From: JBDRNO01 sp043811005
Lineage (GTDB): Bacteria > Bacteroidota > Bacteroidia > NORP154
Length of the DNA stretch: 24,281 nt
Assembly: GCA_043811005.1 (NCBI GenBank)
Contig: JBDRNO010000204.1
Location: 1-24,281 of the forward strand
Direction: 5' to 3'
Shown here: positions 1-8,900 of the stretch, in pieces
Layout of the letters: every line of letters starts with the position of its first letter
Position numbering within the stretch: the first letter of the stretch is position 1
Translations under genes and position numbers: made by a program
The notes under the pieces: model-generated
Told to the model about the DNA's origin: nothing
Database searches by the model: none
Seen by the model: the letters and a program-made list of their open reading frames with translations, nothing else

Positions 1-146
1 GTAATGTGTTTTGAAATATTTTTCCCGTTCTTTCTTCTTCAACTGACAGGGATTTAAAGTTTTCTTTGTGCATCTTAGTGTCTTTGTGCCTTTGTGGCAG
101 GTTTTTTAAGTTTTTTCATGCCTACCCCCGAACAGTAACAAGTTTT
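1..146. repeat. Intergenic flank with octamer repeat tract
   Basis: This stretch lies downstream of the minus-strand four-helix-bundle gene and has no convincing gene. Positions 64-97 are a degenerate 8-bp tandem tract: CTTTGTGC, a 2-bp spacer, CTTAGTGT, CTTTGTGC, CTTTGTGG. It belongs to the same class as the other 7- and 8-bp tracts in the window, although the unit sequence differs. No terminator hairpin was recognised. Confidence 0.6.
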
Positions 147-509
147 TTATCTTTTTTCAATTGCTTGTAAGAAAAGATTTAGTTTTTTCCCCAGAGTTTC
201 CAATTTGTTATGTAAATTATTATACAATATTTCGTTTTTTAATGATCCAGTTTCAAATAAATTCTCCAAGTGGTCTATGGTTTCATCGTTAGAGGCAAGT
301 GAATAAGTAAGAAATTTTATATAATCCTGTTTATACCTTCTACGTCCATAGCCTTCTACAATATTAGATTTGACTGATTTACTTGATCGCCTTATTTGAC
401 TCCCTTCTTCAAACATTTCAAATTTAGGAAGTTCCGTTAGACTCATTTTATGTATATCTATGACCAATTCTCTGGCACTTTGCCATATTTCTAATGTTTT
501 ATAGCTCAT
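147..509 (-). CDS. Four-helix-bundle protein, 23S rRNA intervening-sequence (S23/IVP) family
   Basis: A 120-residue protein, the usual size for this family. It begins with the typical MSYKTLEIWQ-A-ELV segment. The centre holds the family signature: QIRRSSKSVKSNIVEGYGRR at about residues 38-57, followed by Y--FL-YSLAS--E. The rest is amphipathic helix consistent with a four-helix bundle. Relatives were first seen inside intervening sequences of 23S rRNA genes and are also common as free-standing chromosomal genes; the accessory protein Avd of diversity-generating retroelements has a related fold. Their cellular role is not established. No reverse transcriptase or rRNA lies nearby, so neither context applies here. 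There is no signal peptide, so it is probably cytoplasmic. The start is the only good ATG before the family motif. Heptamer and octamer repeat tracts lie on both sides. The family call is sure; the function is unknown. Confidence 0.9.
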   Translation of the reverse strand: MSYKTLEIWQSARELVIDIHKMSLTELPKFEMFEEGSQIRRSSKSVKSNIVEGYGRRRYKQDYIKFLTYSLASNDETIDHLENLFETGSLKNEILYNNLHNKLETLGKKLNLFLQAIEKR

Positions 510-660
510 TTTATTATATATGTAAGAATAGACTTTAAAGACTTCAATGTTTGCACTAACTACCTAGTACCCAGCGCCCAGTACCCAGCACCGCTATCTT
601 ATTTTTACAACACTTAATTTTATGCTATACCATTCTTTAACAGATTGCAAAGATATATCA
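510..660. repeat. Intergenic spacer with heptamer tandem tract
   Basis: This lies between two minus-strand genes. Positions 563-590 hold four 7-bp units (CCTAGTA, CCCAGCG, CCCAGTA, CCCAGCA) and then CC. The flanks are AT-rich. No gene or clear promoter was seen; a CAAAGATA at 648-655, the reverse of TAnnTTTG, has no well-spaced upstream partner. Confidence 0.65.
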
Positions 661-2883
661 TTATAAATTATCCAAAATAAAATTTGTCATCTTGGTGTAC
701 AGATGCAAACGGGTATTTCCACCGTAAATCCCATGGTTCTTATCAGGGTAAACAAACAGGTCAAATTGCTTGTTTGCTTTAACTAACGCACTGACCATTT
801 CAATCGTATTCTGATAGTGAACATTGTCATCAGCAGTGCCGTGAATAATTAAATACTTTCCTTTTAATTTTTCAACGTGGTTCACGGGTGAATTATCATC
901 ATACCCATCGGGATTTTCCTGTGGCGTTTGCATATACCGTTCAGTGTAAATAGTATCATAAAATCTCCAGCTTGTAGAAGGTGCAACTGCAATACCCAGT
1001 TTAAAATAATCCGCTCCTTTTGTCAGGCATAGTGATGTTAAGTATCCTCCGTAGCTCCATCCCCAGATCCCGAACCTCTGTTTGTCAACATAAGGTAATG
1101 TCCTTAAATATTTTACCACCTCGATCTGGTCAATTGTCTCCAATTTGCCTAGTTCCTTATAAGTGCATTTTTTAAAATCGGCACCTCTTGCTTCGGTTCC
1201 CCTGTTGTCAACAGATACGATAATGCACCCCTTTTGAGCTAACATTTGGTGCCAGAGGTAATTATTTTGGTTCCAGCTATCTCTTACGGTTTGCGCCCCT
1301 GGACCTCCGTAAACATACATCATTACAGGGTGTTTTTTTGTTGAGTCAAAATTTGAAGGTTTGATCATCCAGCCGTTCAATTCAATCCCTTCAGAGGTTT
1401 TGAAATTAAAGAATTCTTTTTTACTGATGAGGTATTGTTTAAGTGTTTCTTTGAGATTGCCATTATCTTCCAAAATCCTGATCTGTTTACCAGCAGCGTT
1501 ATGTAATGTTATAAAAGCCGGTGTGTTTGCATCAGAATGATTGTTGATATAGTACTTAAATCCTTTGCTGAATTGTGCATCGTTTTGTCCTTTTTTGTCC
1601 GAAAGTTTTTTCTTGCCTTTTCCATCAATTTTTATGGAATATATATCTCTTGCCATAGGAGATGATCCGGCTGATATGTAAAACAGGGTTTTCGTATGCT
1701 CGTCAATGCCTTTGAATTTAATTACATCCCTGTTTCCTTTAGTTATCTGGTGCATCAATTTACCTTTTAGATCATATAGGTAAATATGGTTATAACCATC
1801 ACTTTCACTCGTCCGGATGAAGTGTTTTTTGTCATCAAGAAAAGTCAGATCATCCGTAATGTCAATGTATGTATCACTTTCTTCGGTCAGGATGGTCTTT
1901 GTTCCTCCTGTTGAAGTATTGGCAAGAAGCAGTTCCAGTTTATTCTGATGGCGGTTCATTCTTTGAATTGAGAGAAAGTCAGGGTCTTTTGTCCATTTGA
2001 TCCTCGGAATGTATTCGAAATCACTGCCGAGGTCAGCTGTTATAGTAGATTCATTTATTAGGTCATAAATGTGAATGGTGACTTTTGCATTTTCCTCACC
2101 TGCTTTGGGGTATTTGAATTTGTAATTTTCAGGGTAAAGAGTACCGTACATTACCATTGAGAACTCTTTAACATTACTTTCGTCAAAGCGGTAATAAGCG
2201 ATTTTAGAACCGTCAGGCGACCAGAAAAATGCCTTATCAAAACTAAATTCCTCTTCATATACCCAGTCAGTTGCCCCGTTGATTATTTGGTTATAAATTC
2301 CATCTTTAGTGATCTGTATTTCCCTGCCGGTTCCCAGATCCTTGAGAAAAAGGTTGTTTTCCCTTACAAATGCTGCTTTTGACCCCGATGGAGAAAAGGT
2401 GGCATATCTTTGTTTAGATCCATCCGACAGAAGGGTCAGTTTCTTATTCATCCTGTCCCATACGTAATTTTTTTCCCTGGTAGAATGACGGTAGATATGT
2501 TCGATTTCAGTGGCTATCAATATCTTGTTTTCATCAGAACTGAATTGGTAATCGTCAATAGATATTGTGTCCTTTGTTTCTCCCACTACCAACCATTCTG
2601 ATCTTAAAATTGTGTCAGATACTTCTCCGGTTTCGTATTTGTATTTGATTATATATGATGTGCCTTTTTCTCTGGCAAGTGTAGTATAGTGTATCCCGTC
2701 TTTCATTGATCTTACTCCGAGTATTGTTTTTTGCTGGAAAGTGTTATTTTGCCAAATATCTTCAAGGGTTATCTCCTTTTTTGTATCACGTTGTTGTGGG
2801 TAAATTATCTGGCAAGACAGCAGAAATAAGAATGTTGAAAGTAGAAACCGGATCATAAATGCGAAAAATTTACAAGTCGACAT
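661..2883 (-). CDS. Dipeptidyl peptidase IV-family (S9B) serine peptidase, secreted
   Basis: A 740-residue protein, a normal length for bacterial DPP IV. Enzymes of this family remove N-terminal dipeptides, often X-Pro, from peptides. An N-terminal hydrophobic signal segment (about residues 10-28) is followed by an eight-blade-type propeller domain (about 100-480) and an alpha/beta hydrolase domain (about 520-738). The triad is readable: Ser610 in GWSYGGY, Asp685 in HGTADDNVHY and His717 in DKNHGIYGG, with spacing close to human DPP4. The double-Glu substrate-binding motif DWVYEEEF is at 207-214, which supports aminodipeptidase activity. The signal peptide probably sends it to the periplasm or outer membrane. 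Two starts are possible: the ATG at 2883, or the internal ATG at 2856, which gives the more typical signal peptide MIRFLLSTFLFLL. A start at 2856 seems at least as likely. It precedes the small S23-family gene on the same strand, with no functional link evident. Confidence 0.95.
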   Translation of the reverse strand: MSTCKFFAFMIRFLLSTFLFLLSCQIIYPQQRDTKKEITLEDIWQNNTFQQKTILGVRSMKDGIHYTTLAREKGTSYIIKYKYETGEVSDTILRSEWLVVGETKDTISIDDYQFSSDENKILIATEIEHIYRHSTREKNYVWDRMNKKLTLLSDGSKQRYATFSPSGSKAAFVRENNLFLKDLGTGREIQITKDGIYNQIINGATDWVYEEEFSFDKAFFWSPDGSKIAYYRFDESNVKEFSMVMYGTLYPENYKFKYPKAGEENAKVTIHIYDLINESTITADLGSDFEYIPRIKWTKDPDFLSIQRMNRHQNKLELLLANTSTGGTKTILTEESDTYIDITDDLTFLDDKKHFIRTSESDGYNHIYLYDLKGKLMHQITKGNRDVIKFKGIDEHTKTLFYISAGSSPMARDIYSIKIDGKGKKKLSDKKGQNDAQFSKGFKYYINNHSDANTPAFITLHNAAGKQIRILEDNGNLKETLKQYLISKKEFFNFKTSEGIELNGWMIKPSNFDSTKKHPVMMYVYGGPGAQTVRDSWNQNNYLWHQMLAQKGCIIVSVDNRGTEARGADFKKCTYKELGKLETIDQIEVVKYLRTLPYVDKQRFGIWGWSYGGYLTSLCLTKGADYFKLGIAVAPSTSWRFYDTIYTERYMQTPQENPDGYDDNSPVNHVEKLKGKYLIIHGTADDNVHYQNTIEMVSALVKANKQFDLFVYPDKNHGIYGGNTRLHLYTKMTNFILDNL

Positions 2884-3211
2884 CCGATAGCTCCCGATCC
2901 CGATAACTCCCCATAGCTATCTGGACGGATTGACAGTCAGTAGTTATCTATTTATTTTTTGCCAACTGCCTACTGCATATTGCCAACTTGTTTATTAGCA
3001 TCAAAAAGAAAATAAATTCCAAAAAAATTAATAAACTTGATTTCGTTAATTAAATATTTTGGGTAGGCAAAAATAATATAATATTTCCGGTTAAGAAAAC
3101 TCATGCTGAAATTTCAGCACAATTAAAGATTTATTACTTACATTTGTGATACAAAAAAAAAGATATTTTATAATTAAAATTTACCTTTCAATCTTTTTTT
3201 ATCCTTGAAAT
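2884..3211. other. Divergent intergenic region: inverted repeat, heptamer tract, palindrome
   Basis: This 328-bp region separates the minus-strand peptidase from the plus-strand TPR gene and must hold promoters for both. Next to the peptidase start is a bulged inverted repeat, TCCGATAGCT (2883-2892) against AGCTATCTGGA (2915-2925), with CCCGAT words between the arms. Positions 2961-2988 are four heptamers (GCCAACT, GCCTACT, GCATATT, GCCAACT). A perfect palindrome lies at 3104-3119 and a promoter-like element at 3139-3146. The rest is AT-rich with no gene seen. Confidence 0.6.
3104..3146 (+). promoter_or_regulatory. Candidate Bacteroidetes promoter with overlapping palindromic operator
   Basis: TACATTTG at 3139-3146 matches the Bacteroidetes -7 consensus TAnnTTTG, 65 bp before the ATG of the TPR gene. 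About 20 bp upstream, where the -33 element would be, sits the perfect 16-bp palindrome TGCTGAAATTTCAGCA (3104-3119), so there is no clean TTTG at -33. A dimeric regulator binding there could block or replace -33 recognition. The match and palindrome are seen directly; the regulatory role is inferred. Confidence 0.35.
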
Positions 3212-4096
3212 ATGAAGAACCTTTTTTCCATATTCCCATTTTCCCTAATTTCCTCTATTCCCCCTATTCCAATATACTTCTTTATTCTTCAGTCATTATT
3301 CCTTATTCAATTAATATTTGTTTTGCCAGCTTTTTCACAAACATCAGCAAATGAATATTTGGGGAGTGGTAATTTTAAATTACTATCAGAAGATTATATG
3401 GGCGCCCTTGAGGATTTTAATAAAGCGATAAAGTTAGAAAAGAATGATGCCGGAGCTTATTATGCAAGAGGAATAGTTAAAACCGAATTAGAAGATTATA
3501 AAGGAGCTATATTTGATTACAATATAGCATTATGGTTGAACCAATTAGATAATTCCTGGGTTTATTACAGAAGGGGTTATGTTAAAGGTAAGCTAGGAAA
3601 TTATTTAGAAGCTTTATATGATTACAACGAATCAATAAGATTAAATCCTGATATTATTGATGCTTATTATCAAAGAGGTATTTTAAAATTCGAATTAAAA
3701 AATTATACTAGAGCTATTGAAGATTTTAATAAAACTATAGAACATAAACCTGATTGTGCAGAAGCATATTATAAAAGGGGAATCTCTAAAAGTAAATTAG
3801 GTGATAAAATTGGAGCTTTGCATGATTACAACAAATCGTTAGGAATAAATCCTGATATTACCGATGTTTATCTTCAAAGAGGAATACTTAAACTCAGCTT
3901 AAGAAATTATTCCAGGGCAATAGAAGATTTTGATAAAGCTATAGACATAAATCCTTATTATGCAGATGCATATTATAACAGAGGTATAGCTAAAAATAAA
4001 TTAAGTGATAAAGACGATGCTTGTTTGGATTGGAATATAGCTCTTGATTTGGCACATGAATTGGCTTATGACAGGATTGAACAATATTGCAAATAG
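3212..4096 (+). CDS. Secreted tetratricopeptide-repeat protein (seven TPRs)
   Basis: A 294-residue protein. It opens with a long hydrophobic, Pro-rich export signal (residues about 1-43, ending in LPAFSQ before TSANEY) and is then almost entirely seven 34-residue TPR units from about residue 46. The units repeat AYY-RG--K--L-(N/D)Y--AI-DF-KAI-(I/L)-P, the canonical TPR pattern, which builds a right-handed superhelix that binds proteins. A final short helix ends in EQYCK. The role is protein-protein scaffolding, probably periplasmic; the partner cannot be read from the sequence. The DNA for the signal peptide (about 3231-3272) is a C/T-rich run of repeated CCCTATT-like words, which explains the odd residue composition. 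It is read from its own candidate promoter, and glcD follows 152 bp later. Confidence 0.9.
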   Translation: MKNLFSIFPFSLISSIPPIPIYFFILQSLFLIQLIFVLPAFSQTSANEYLGSGNFKLLSEDYMGALEDFNKAIKLEKNDAGAYYARGIVKTELEDYKGAIFDYNIALWLNQLDNSWVYYRRGYVKGKLGNYLEALYDYNESIRLNPDIIDAYYQRGILKFELKNYTRAIEDFNKTIEHKPDCAEAYYKRGISKSKLGDKIGALHDYNKSLGINPDITDVYLQRGILKLSLRNYSRAIEDFDKAIDINPYYADAYYNRGIAKNKLSDKDDACLDWNIALDLAHELAYDRIEQYCK

Positions 4097-4248
4097 ATAA
4101 TTTTAAATAAGAGAGGGAAAGAAAAAATCGCCTAAACAAAAGCCCCGACCAATCATATTGCAATTTTGAGATAGAGAATTTTATAAAATTATTCGTATAT
4201 TAGTAAAAATTCCCGGTTATACATCAGGGCAAGCTGTTTTTCGTTGAT
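4097..4248. other. Intergenic spacer, nothing recognised
   Basis: AT-rich sequence between the TPR gene and glcD. No terminator-like hairpin with a T run, no TAnnTTTG element and no small gene could be supported. Confidence 0.5.
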
Positions 4249-5712
4249 ATGTTTTTTAATAAACTCACATCCAGCCACATCTCAAGATTTAAAGAGATCT
4301 TGGGTTCCAGCCATGTCCTTTCTGATGATGAAAATATAGAGAAATATTCCCGGGATGAGACCGAAGACCTGCAATTCCCGCCTGAAGTTGTTTTAAAACC
4401 CCGTAAAGCAGAAGAAATTTCAGAGATACTTAAGATTTGTAATGATGAACTGATCCCGGTTACGCCAAGAGGAGGCGGGACCGGACTAAGCGGAGGTGCT
4501 TTGCCCGTTTTAGGTGGTGTGGTCATTTCTATGGAGCGTTTTAATGAGATAATTGAAATAGATGAACGCAATCTGCAGGTATGCGTTGAGCCGGGCGTTA
4601 TCACACAGGTGCTTCAGGATGCGGTAATCGAAAAAGGACTGTTCTATCCCCCGGACCCTGCGAGTAAGGGTTCTTGTTTTATCGGAGGAAATATTGCAGA
4701 AAATGCCGGAGGACCAAGGGCGGTAAAATACGGGGTTACCAAGGATTATGTTTTGAATTTGGAAGTTGTTATTCCAACAGGAGAAATAATATGGACAGGT
4801 GCAAACGTTCTTAAAAATTCAACCGGCTATAACTTAACTCAATTGATGGTTGGGAGTGAAGGAACTTTGGGTATTGTTACCAAAATAGTATTACGGCTTA
4901 TTCCGTATCCCGCAAGAACAATGCTTATGCTGGTACCATTCTTTTCTGCAGAGAAGGCATGTGAGGCAGTATCTGCTGTTTTTAGAGCAGGGATCACTCC
5001 TTCTGCCCTGGAATTTATGGAACGTGATGCAATTGATTGGGCATTAATGTATGTTGATAAGCGTGACACGGTTTCAAACCGTGCCACGGATCAAAACCGT
5101 GCTACGGTTGATATAAAAGATAATATAAAAGCTCATTTACTCGTAGAGGTTGATGGCAATGACGAAGAAGTGATGTTCAAAGAATGTGAAAAGATCACAG
5201 AAATAATGGAACGGTTTGGATGTGATGAGATACTTTTCGCAGATACTGCCAGGCAGCAGGAAACACTTTGGGAATTGAGAACTAATGTGGCAGAGGCAGT
5301 AAAGAGCAATTCAGTATATAAGGGAGAAGACACCGTTGTGCCGAGAGCCGAATTGCCGGAATTATTGAAGGGAGTGAAGGAAATAGGGAAGAAGTATGGG
5401 TTTAAATCCATTTGCTATGGACATGCAGGTGACGGTAACATGCACGTGAATATCATCAAAGGTGAAATGAGTGATGAGGACTGGAATATTAAAGGGACAG
5501 GGGTGGGGCTGGGAATGTTGGCTAAAGGTATCAGGGAAATATTTGAACTATGCGTTAAGCTTGGCGGAACTATTTCCGCTGAGCATGGCATTGGTTGGGT
5601 GCAGAAGGAATACCTGGATATTGCCCTTGCCAAAAAACAAATTGAACTCCAAATAGAAATTAAAAAAATATTTGACCCTGTTGGAATATTAAACCCCGGG
5701 AAGATTTTTTAA
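4249..5712 (+). CDS. glcD: FAD-linked oxidase, GlcD / D-lactate dehydrogenase type
   Basis: A 487-residue flavoprotein that oxidises a 2-hydroxy acid such as glycolate or D-lactate to the 2-oxo acid. The N-terminal FAD-binding (VAO/PCMH) domain covers about residues 15-225, with the diphosphate-binding loop PRGGGTGLSGGALP at about 73-86 and the segment PPDPASKGSCFIGGNIAENA. The C-terminal FAD-oxidase domain ends in a standard ILNPGKIF. Metal/substrate motifs are HAGDGNMHVN (His392, His399) and SAEHGIG (His446). No FeS-bearing GlcF partner is adjacent, and the exact substrate cannot be decided. It is odd in two places: residues about 271-288 come from a hairpin repeat (5063-5110), and residues about 416-424 (GTGVGLGML) are encoded by a G-rich run. 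Both look like in-frame inserts in loops, and the frame stays open. The cytoplasmic location is inferred from the lack of a signal peptide. The symbol reflects the family, not a proven substrate. Confidence 0.9.
   Translation: MFFNKLTSSHISRFKEILGSSHVLSDDENIEKYSRDETEDLQFPPEVVLKPRKAEEISEILKICNDELIPVTPRGGGTGLSGGALPVLGGVVISMERFNEIIEIDERNLQVCVEPGVITQVLQDAVIEKGLFYPPDPASKGSCFIGGNIAENAGGPRAVKYGVTKDYVLNLEVVIPTGEIIWTGANVLKNSTGYNLTQLMVGSEGTLGIVTKIVLRLIPYPARTMLMLVPFFSAEKACEAVSAVFRAGITPSALEFMERDAIDWALMYVDKRDTVSNRATDQNRATVDIKDNIKAHLLVEVDGNDEEVMFKECEKITEIMERFGCDEILFADTARQQETLWELRTNVAEAVKSNSVYKGEDTVVPRAELPELLKGVKEIGKKYGFKSICYGHAGDGNMHVNIIKGEMSDEDWNIKGTGVGLGMLAKGIREIFELCVKLGGTISAEHGIGWVQKEYLDIALAKKQIELQIEIKKIFDPVGILNPGKIF
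5063..5110. repeat. Small hairpin repeat inside the glcD reading frame
   Basis: CACGGTTTCAAACCGTG at 5067-5083 is a near-perfect palindrome (8-bp arms, 1-bp centre). Its right half is repeated as a direct copy, TCAAACCGTGCCACGG (5074-5089) against TCAAAACCGTGCTACGG (5091-5107). The block adds a polar segment rich in Arg, Asp, Asn and Thr to the enzyme without breaking the frame. It looks like a small dispersed repeat captured in a surface loop. Confidence 0.6.
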
Positions 5713-5928
5713 TGACTTTCCAAATAACTTTCCTTATAACTTAACTTTTCATAACTTAACTTTCCCAAAGTTTTAAACTTTGGGAAAGTTGCATGCATGT
5801 TTTGCAACTTTTCCATTTTCATTTCGTATAAGTAATTATTTAATATTTATATATTAATGCAACTTATTAGATTAATTAACGCCTTAATAATAATAAATTA
5901 TTAAAGTTTTATAAAACCAAATTTCCTC
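5713..5928. other. Intergenic region with tandem 15-mer and long hairpin
   Basis: After glcD comes a two-copy 15-bp direct repeat (ATAACTTAACTTT core, 5736-5764) that runs into a perfect inverted repeat: left arm 5758-5773, centre T5774, right arm 5775-5790 (AACTTTCCCAAAGTTT and its complement). A second small stem, GTTGCA/TGCAAC (5788-5807), is followed by TTTT. Together they could end glcD transcription. The remainder to 5928 is very AT-rich; no TAnnTTTG promoter was found for the next gene. Confidence 0.55.
5758..5790. terminator. Perfect 16-bp inverted repeat, possible bidirectional terminator or dispersed repeat
   Basis: The arms AACTTTCCCAAAGTTT and AAACTTTGGGAAAGTT pair completely around one base. 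It begins 45 bp after the glcD stop. It lacks an immediate T run, so it may be a mobile hairpin repeat rather than a classic terminator. Confidence 0.4.
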
Positions 5929-8900
5929 TTGTTGAAAATTTTAAATTGCACTAATCTGATTAAGTTATTAAAAATAACAGTATTATCAGTAGTGATGTGC
6001 TCCTGTGTGTTAAATTCCAATGCTCAGTATTGCACACCCACAGCGAATTGCAGTGATGGCGATCTGATTAATAATTTTATATTTAATACCATTTCAAATC
6101 TTAATTCAGGTGGTAGTAATTGCTATTCAAACAGCTACATCAATACCGGCTTGTCAACAACCGTTACAATTGGAAATATATATGCTATTTCAATGCAAAG
6201 CGGTTCTGCCTATCCCCAAGGTTTTGGTGTATGGATAGATTATAACCAGGATGGTGATTTTGATGACACCGATGAGTTCATATACGCCTCACCTAACTCA
6301 TCCTATTCATGGTTTACTGATTCTATTATTATTTCCTATATTGCAACACCAGGAACTACAAGGTTAAGGGTCAGATGCAATTATGCTTCAACTGTTTCTG
6401 CCGGTGAATCCTGCTCGGCTTTCACATGGGGTGAAACCGAAGACTATAATGTTACTCTCCAGGCAAACACATCCCCACCTCTTGCTGATTTTAGCGCTGA
6501 TTATACTTATTCATGTAACGGGACAATTAATTTCTATGACCAATCCCTGAATGTCCCAACAAGCTGGTTCTGGGATTTTGGTGACGGCAATACCGGTACT
6601 GTTAAAAATCCTTCACATACATACACAATTGACGGGACTTACACTGTTTTCCTTTCTGTGAGCAATCCTTATGGTAGCGATTCCATCACTAAAACAAATT
6701 ATATTACAGTGTCAATAGGAGGGCCAATTTCCGCTTCTTGTACCCCGGCAATTATTGATCCTAACTATGGAATAGGAATTTATAATGTGTCATTAAATAC
6801 AATTAATATTACTTCTTCAGGTGATGATGGATACCAGGACTATAGTTGCACGGCACAAACCAATGTTATTGCCGGTCAGAGCTATTCCATATCAATCCAA
6901 ACCGGGTCTTCCTATGAAGAAAATGTTCGTGTATGGCTGGATTATAATAATGATGCCGTGTTTGATACAATAACCGAATTGATCTTCTCTTCTGATAATG
7001 TGTTAACGAACCATTCGGGTACAGTGATAATCACCGGATCGGCTGTGCTCAATACTTCCTTACGGATGAGAGTTGCTACCGAATATGCACTTATGTCCCC
7101 TCCATCACCATGTAATGATATCATGTATGGACAAGTTGAAGATTATTCAGTTACTGTTTTGGAAAACACCAATCCACCCATAGCCGATTTTACTGCCGAT
7201 TATACTTACACATGCAACGGAACAATCAATTTTTCAGATCTATCCCTCAATGTCCCAGCCAACTGGTTCTGGGATTTTGGTGACGGAAATACCGGTACTG
7301 TTCAAAATCCTTCACATACATACACGGTTGACGGGACTTATACGGTTTTCCTTTCTGTGAGCAATCCTTATGGCGCTGATTCCATTACTAAAACAAATTA
7401 TATTACTGTAGCGTTGGGAGGCCCTGTTAATGCATCCTGCACTCCTGTTACCTCCGCCTGGTGTTGTGACATGGGCATATACAATGTAACGCTTAATACT
7501 ATCAATAATTCTACCGGCAATGGAGTTGATGATTACCATGATTACAGTTGTTCAGAACAAACCAATGTTATTGCAGGTCAGAGCTATTCCATATCAATAG
7601 AAACAGGGACCGGTTATGAAGAAAATGTTCGTGTTTGGTTAGATTATAATAACGATGCCGTATTTGATGAAATAACCGAATTGATCTTTTCTTCTGATTA
7701 TGTATTAACGTACCATACCGGAACGGTGGTTATTTCAGGGACTGCTATACTTAATACTTCTTTGCGCATGAGAGTTGCCTCTGATTATTACTATGAGTCC
7801 CCGCCTTTGCCTTGTAATGATGTTATGTACGGACAAGTTGAAGATTACTCTGTTATTGTTTTGGAAAATACCAATCCACCCATAGCCGATTTTACTGCCG
7901 ATCAAACTTCCACGTGCAATGGAGTAATTAATTTTTCTGACCTGTCCCAAAATGTCCCAACCAACTGGTATTGGGATTTTGGTGACGGTAATACCGGTAC
8001 TGTTCAAAACTCTTCACATACTTACACTGCTGATGGGACTTATTCGGTATCACTTACAGTAACCAATCCTTATGGCGCTGATTCCATCACCAAAACAAAT
8101 TATATTACAGTAACTTTGGGTGGTCCCATTAATGCAGCATGCACTCCTGTCACCACCGACTATTGTTGCGGCATGGGCATATACAATGTTAGCTTAAATA
8201 CCATCAATAATTCTACAGGCGATGGAACTGATGGTTACCAGGATTACAGTTGTACAGCCCAAACCAATGTTATTGCAGGTCAGAGCTATTCCATATCAAT
8301 CGAAACAGGGACCGGTTATGAAGAAAATGTTCGTGTATGGTTAGATTATAATAGCGATGCTGTATTTGATACAATAACGGAGTTGATCTTCTCTTCTGAT
8401 AATGTATTAACGTATCATACCGGAACAATAATTATCTCAGGCACGGCTGTGACTGATACCCCTTTACGCATGAGAGTTGCCTCTGATTATTACTATCAAT
8501 CCACGCCTTTGCCTTGTAATAATGTTATGTACGGACAAGTTGAAGATTATTCGGTTACGATTTTTGAAAACACCAATCCCCCCATTGCTGACTTCACTGC
8601 TGATGGAACTGCTACCTGTGATGGAGTGGTTAATTTTACCGATCTTTCCGTCAATGTTCCAACATCCTGGTTATGGGATTTTGGTGACGGGAATACTTCT
8701 TCGGTTCAAGATCCCTCACATACTTATTCATCAAATGGAATTTATACCGTAATACTGACCGTAAGTAATTCTTATGGAAATGATTCTGAAACCAAAGTGA
8801 ATTATATTTCAGTTAATGACGGGCCAATACCTGCTTCCTGCACGCCTCTTACTGATAATTATTGCTGTGGAATGGGAATTTCCAATGTTACATTTAATTC

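Noticed and set aside
147..509. Diversity-generating retroelement accessory gene (avd)
   Set aside because: No reverse transcriptase, template repeat or variable-repeat pair lies nearby; the protein fits the general S23/IVP family.
3068..3075. CAAAAATA as a minus-strand TAnnTTTG promoter for the S9B peptidase
   Set aside because: No TTTG partner at the right distance, and such AT-rich matches are expected by chance here.
4224..5633. Several minus-strand open frames opposite glcD
   Set aside because: The plus strand encodes a full FAD oxidase with all expected motifs; these are antisense shadows.
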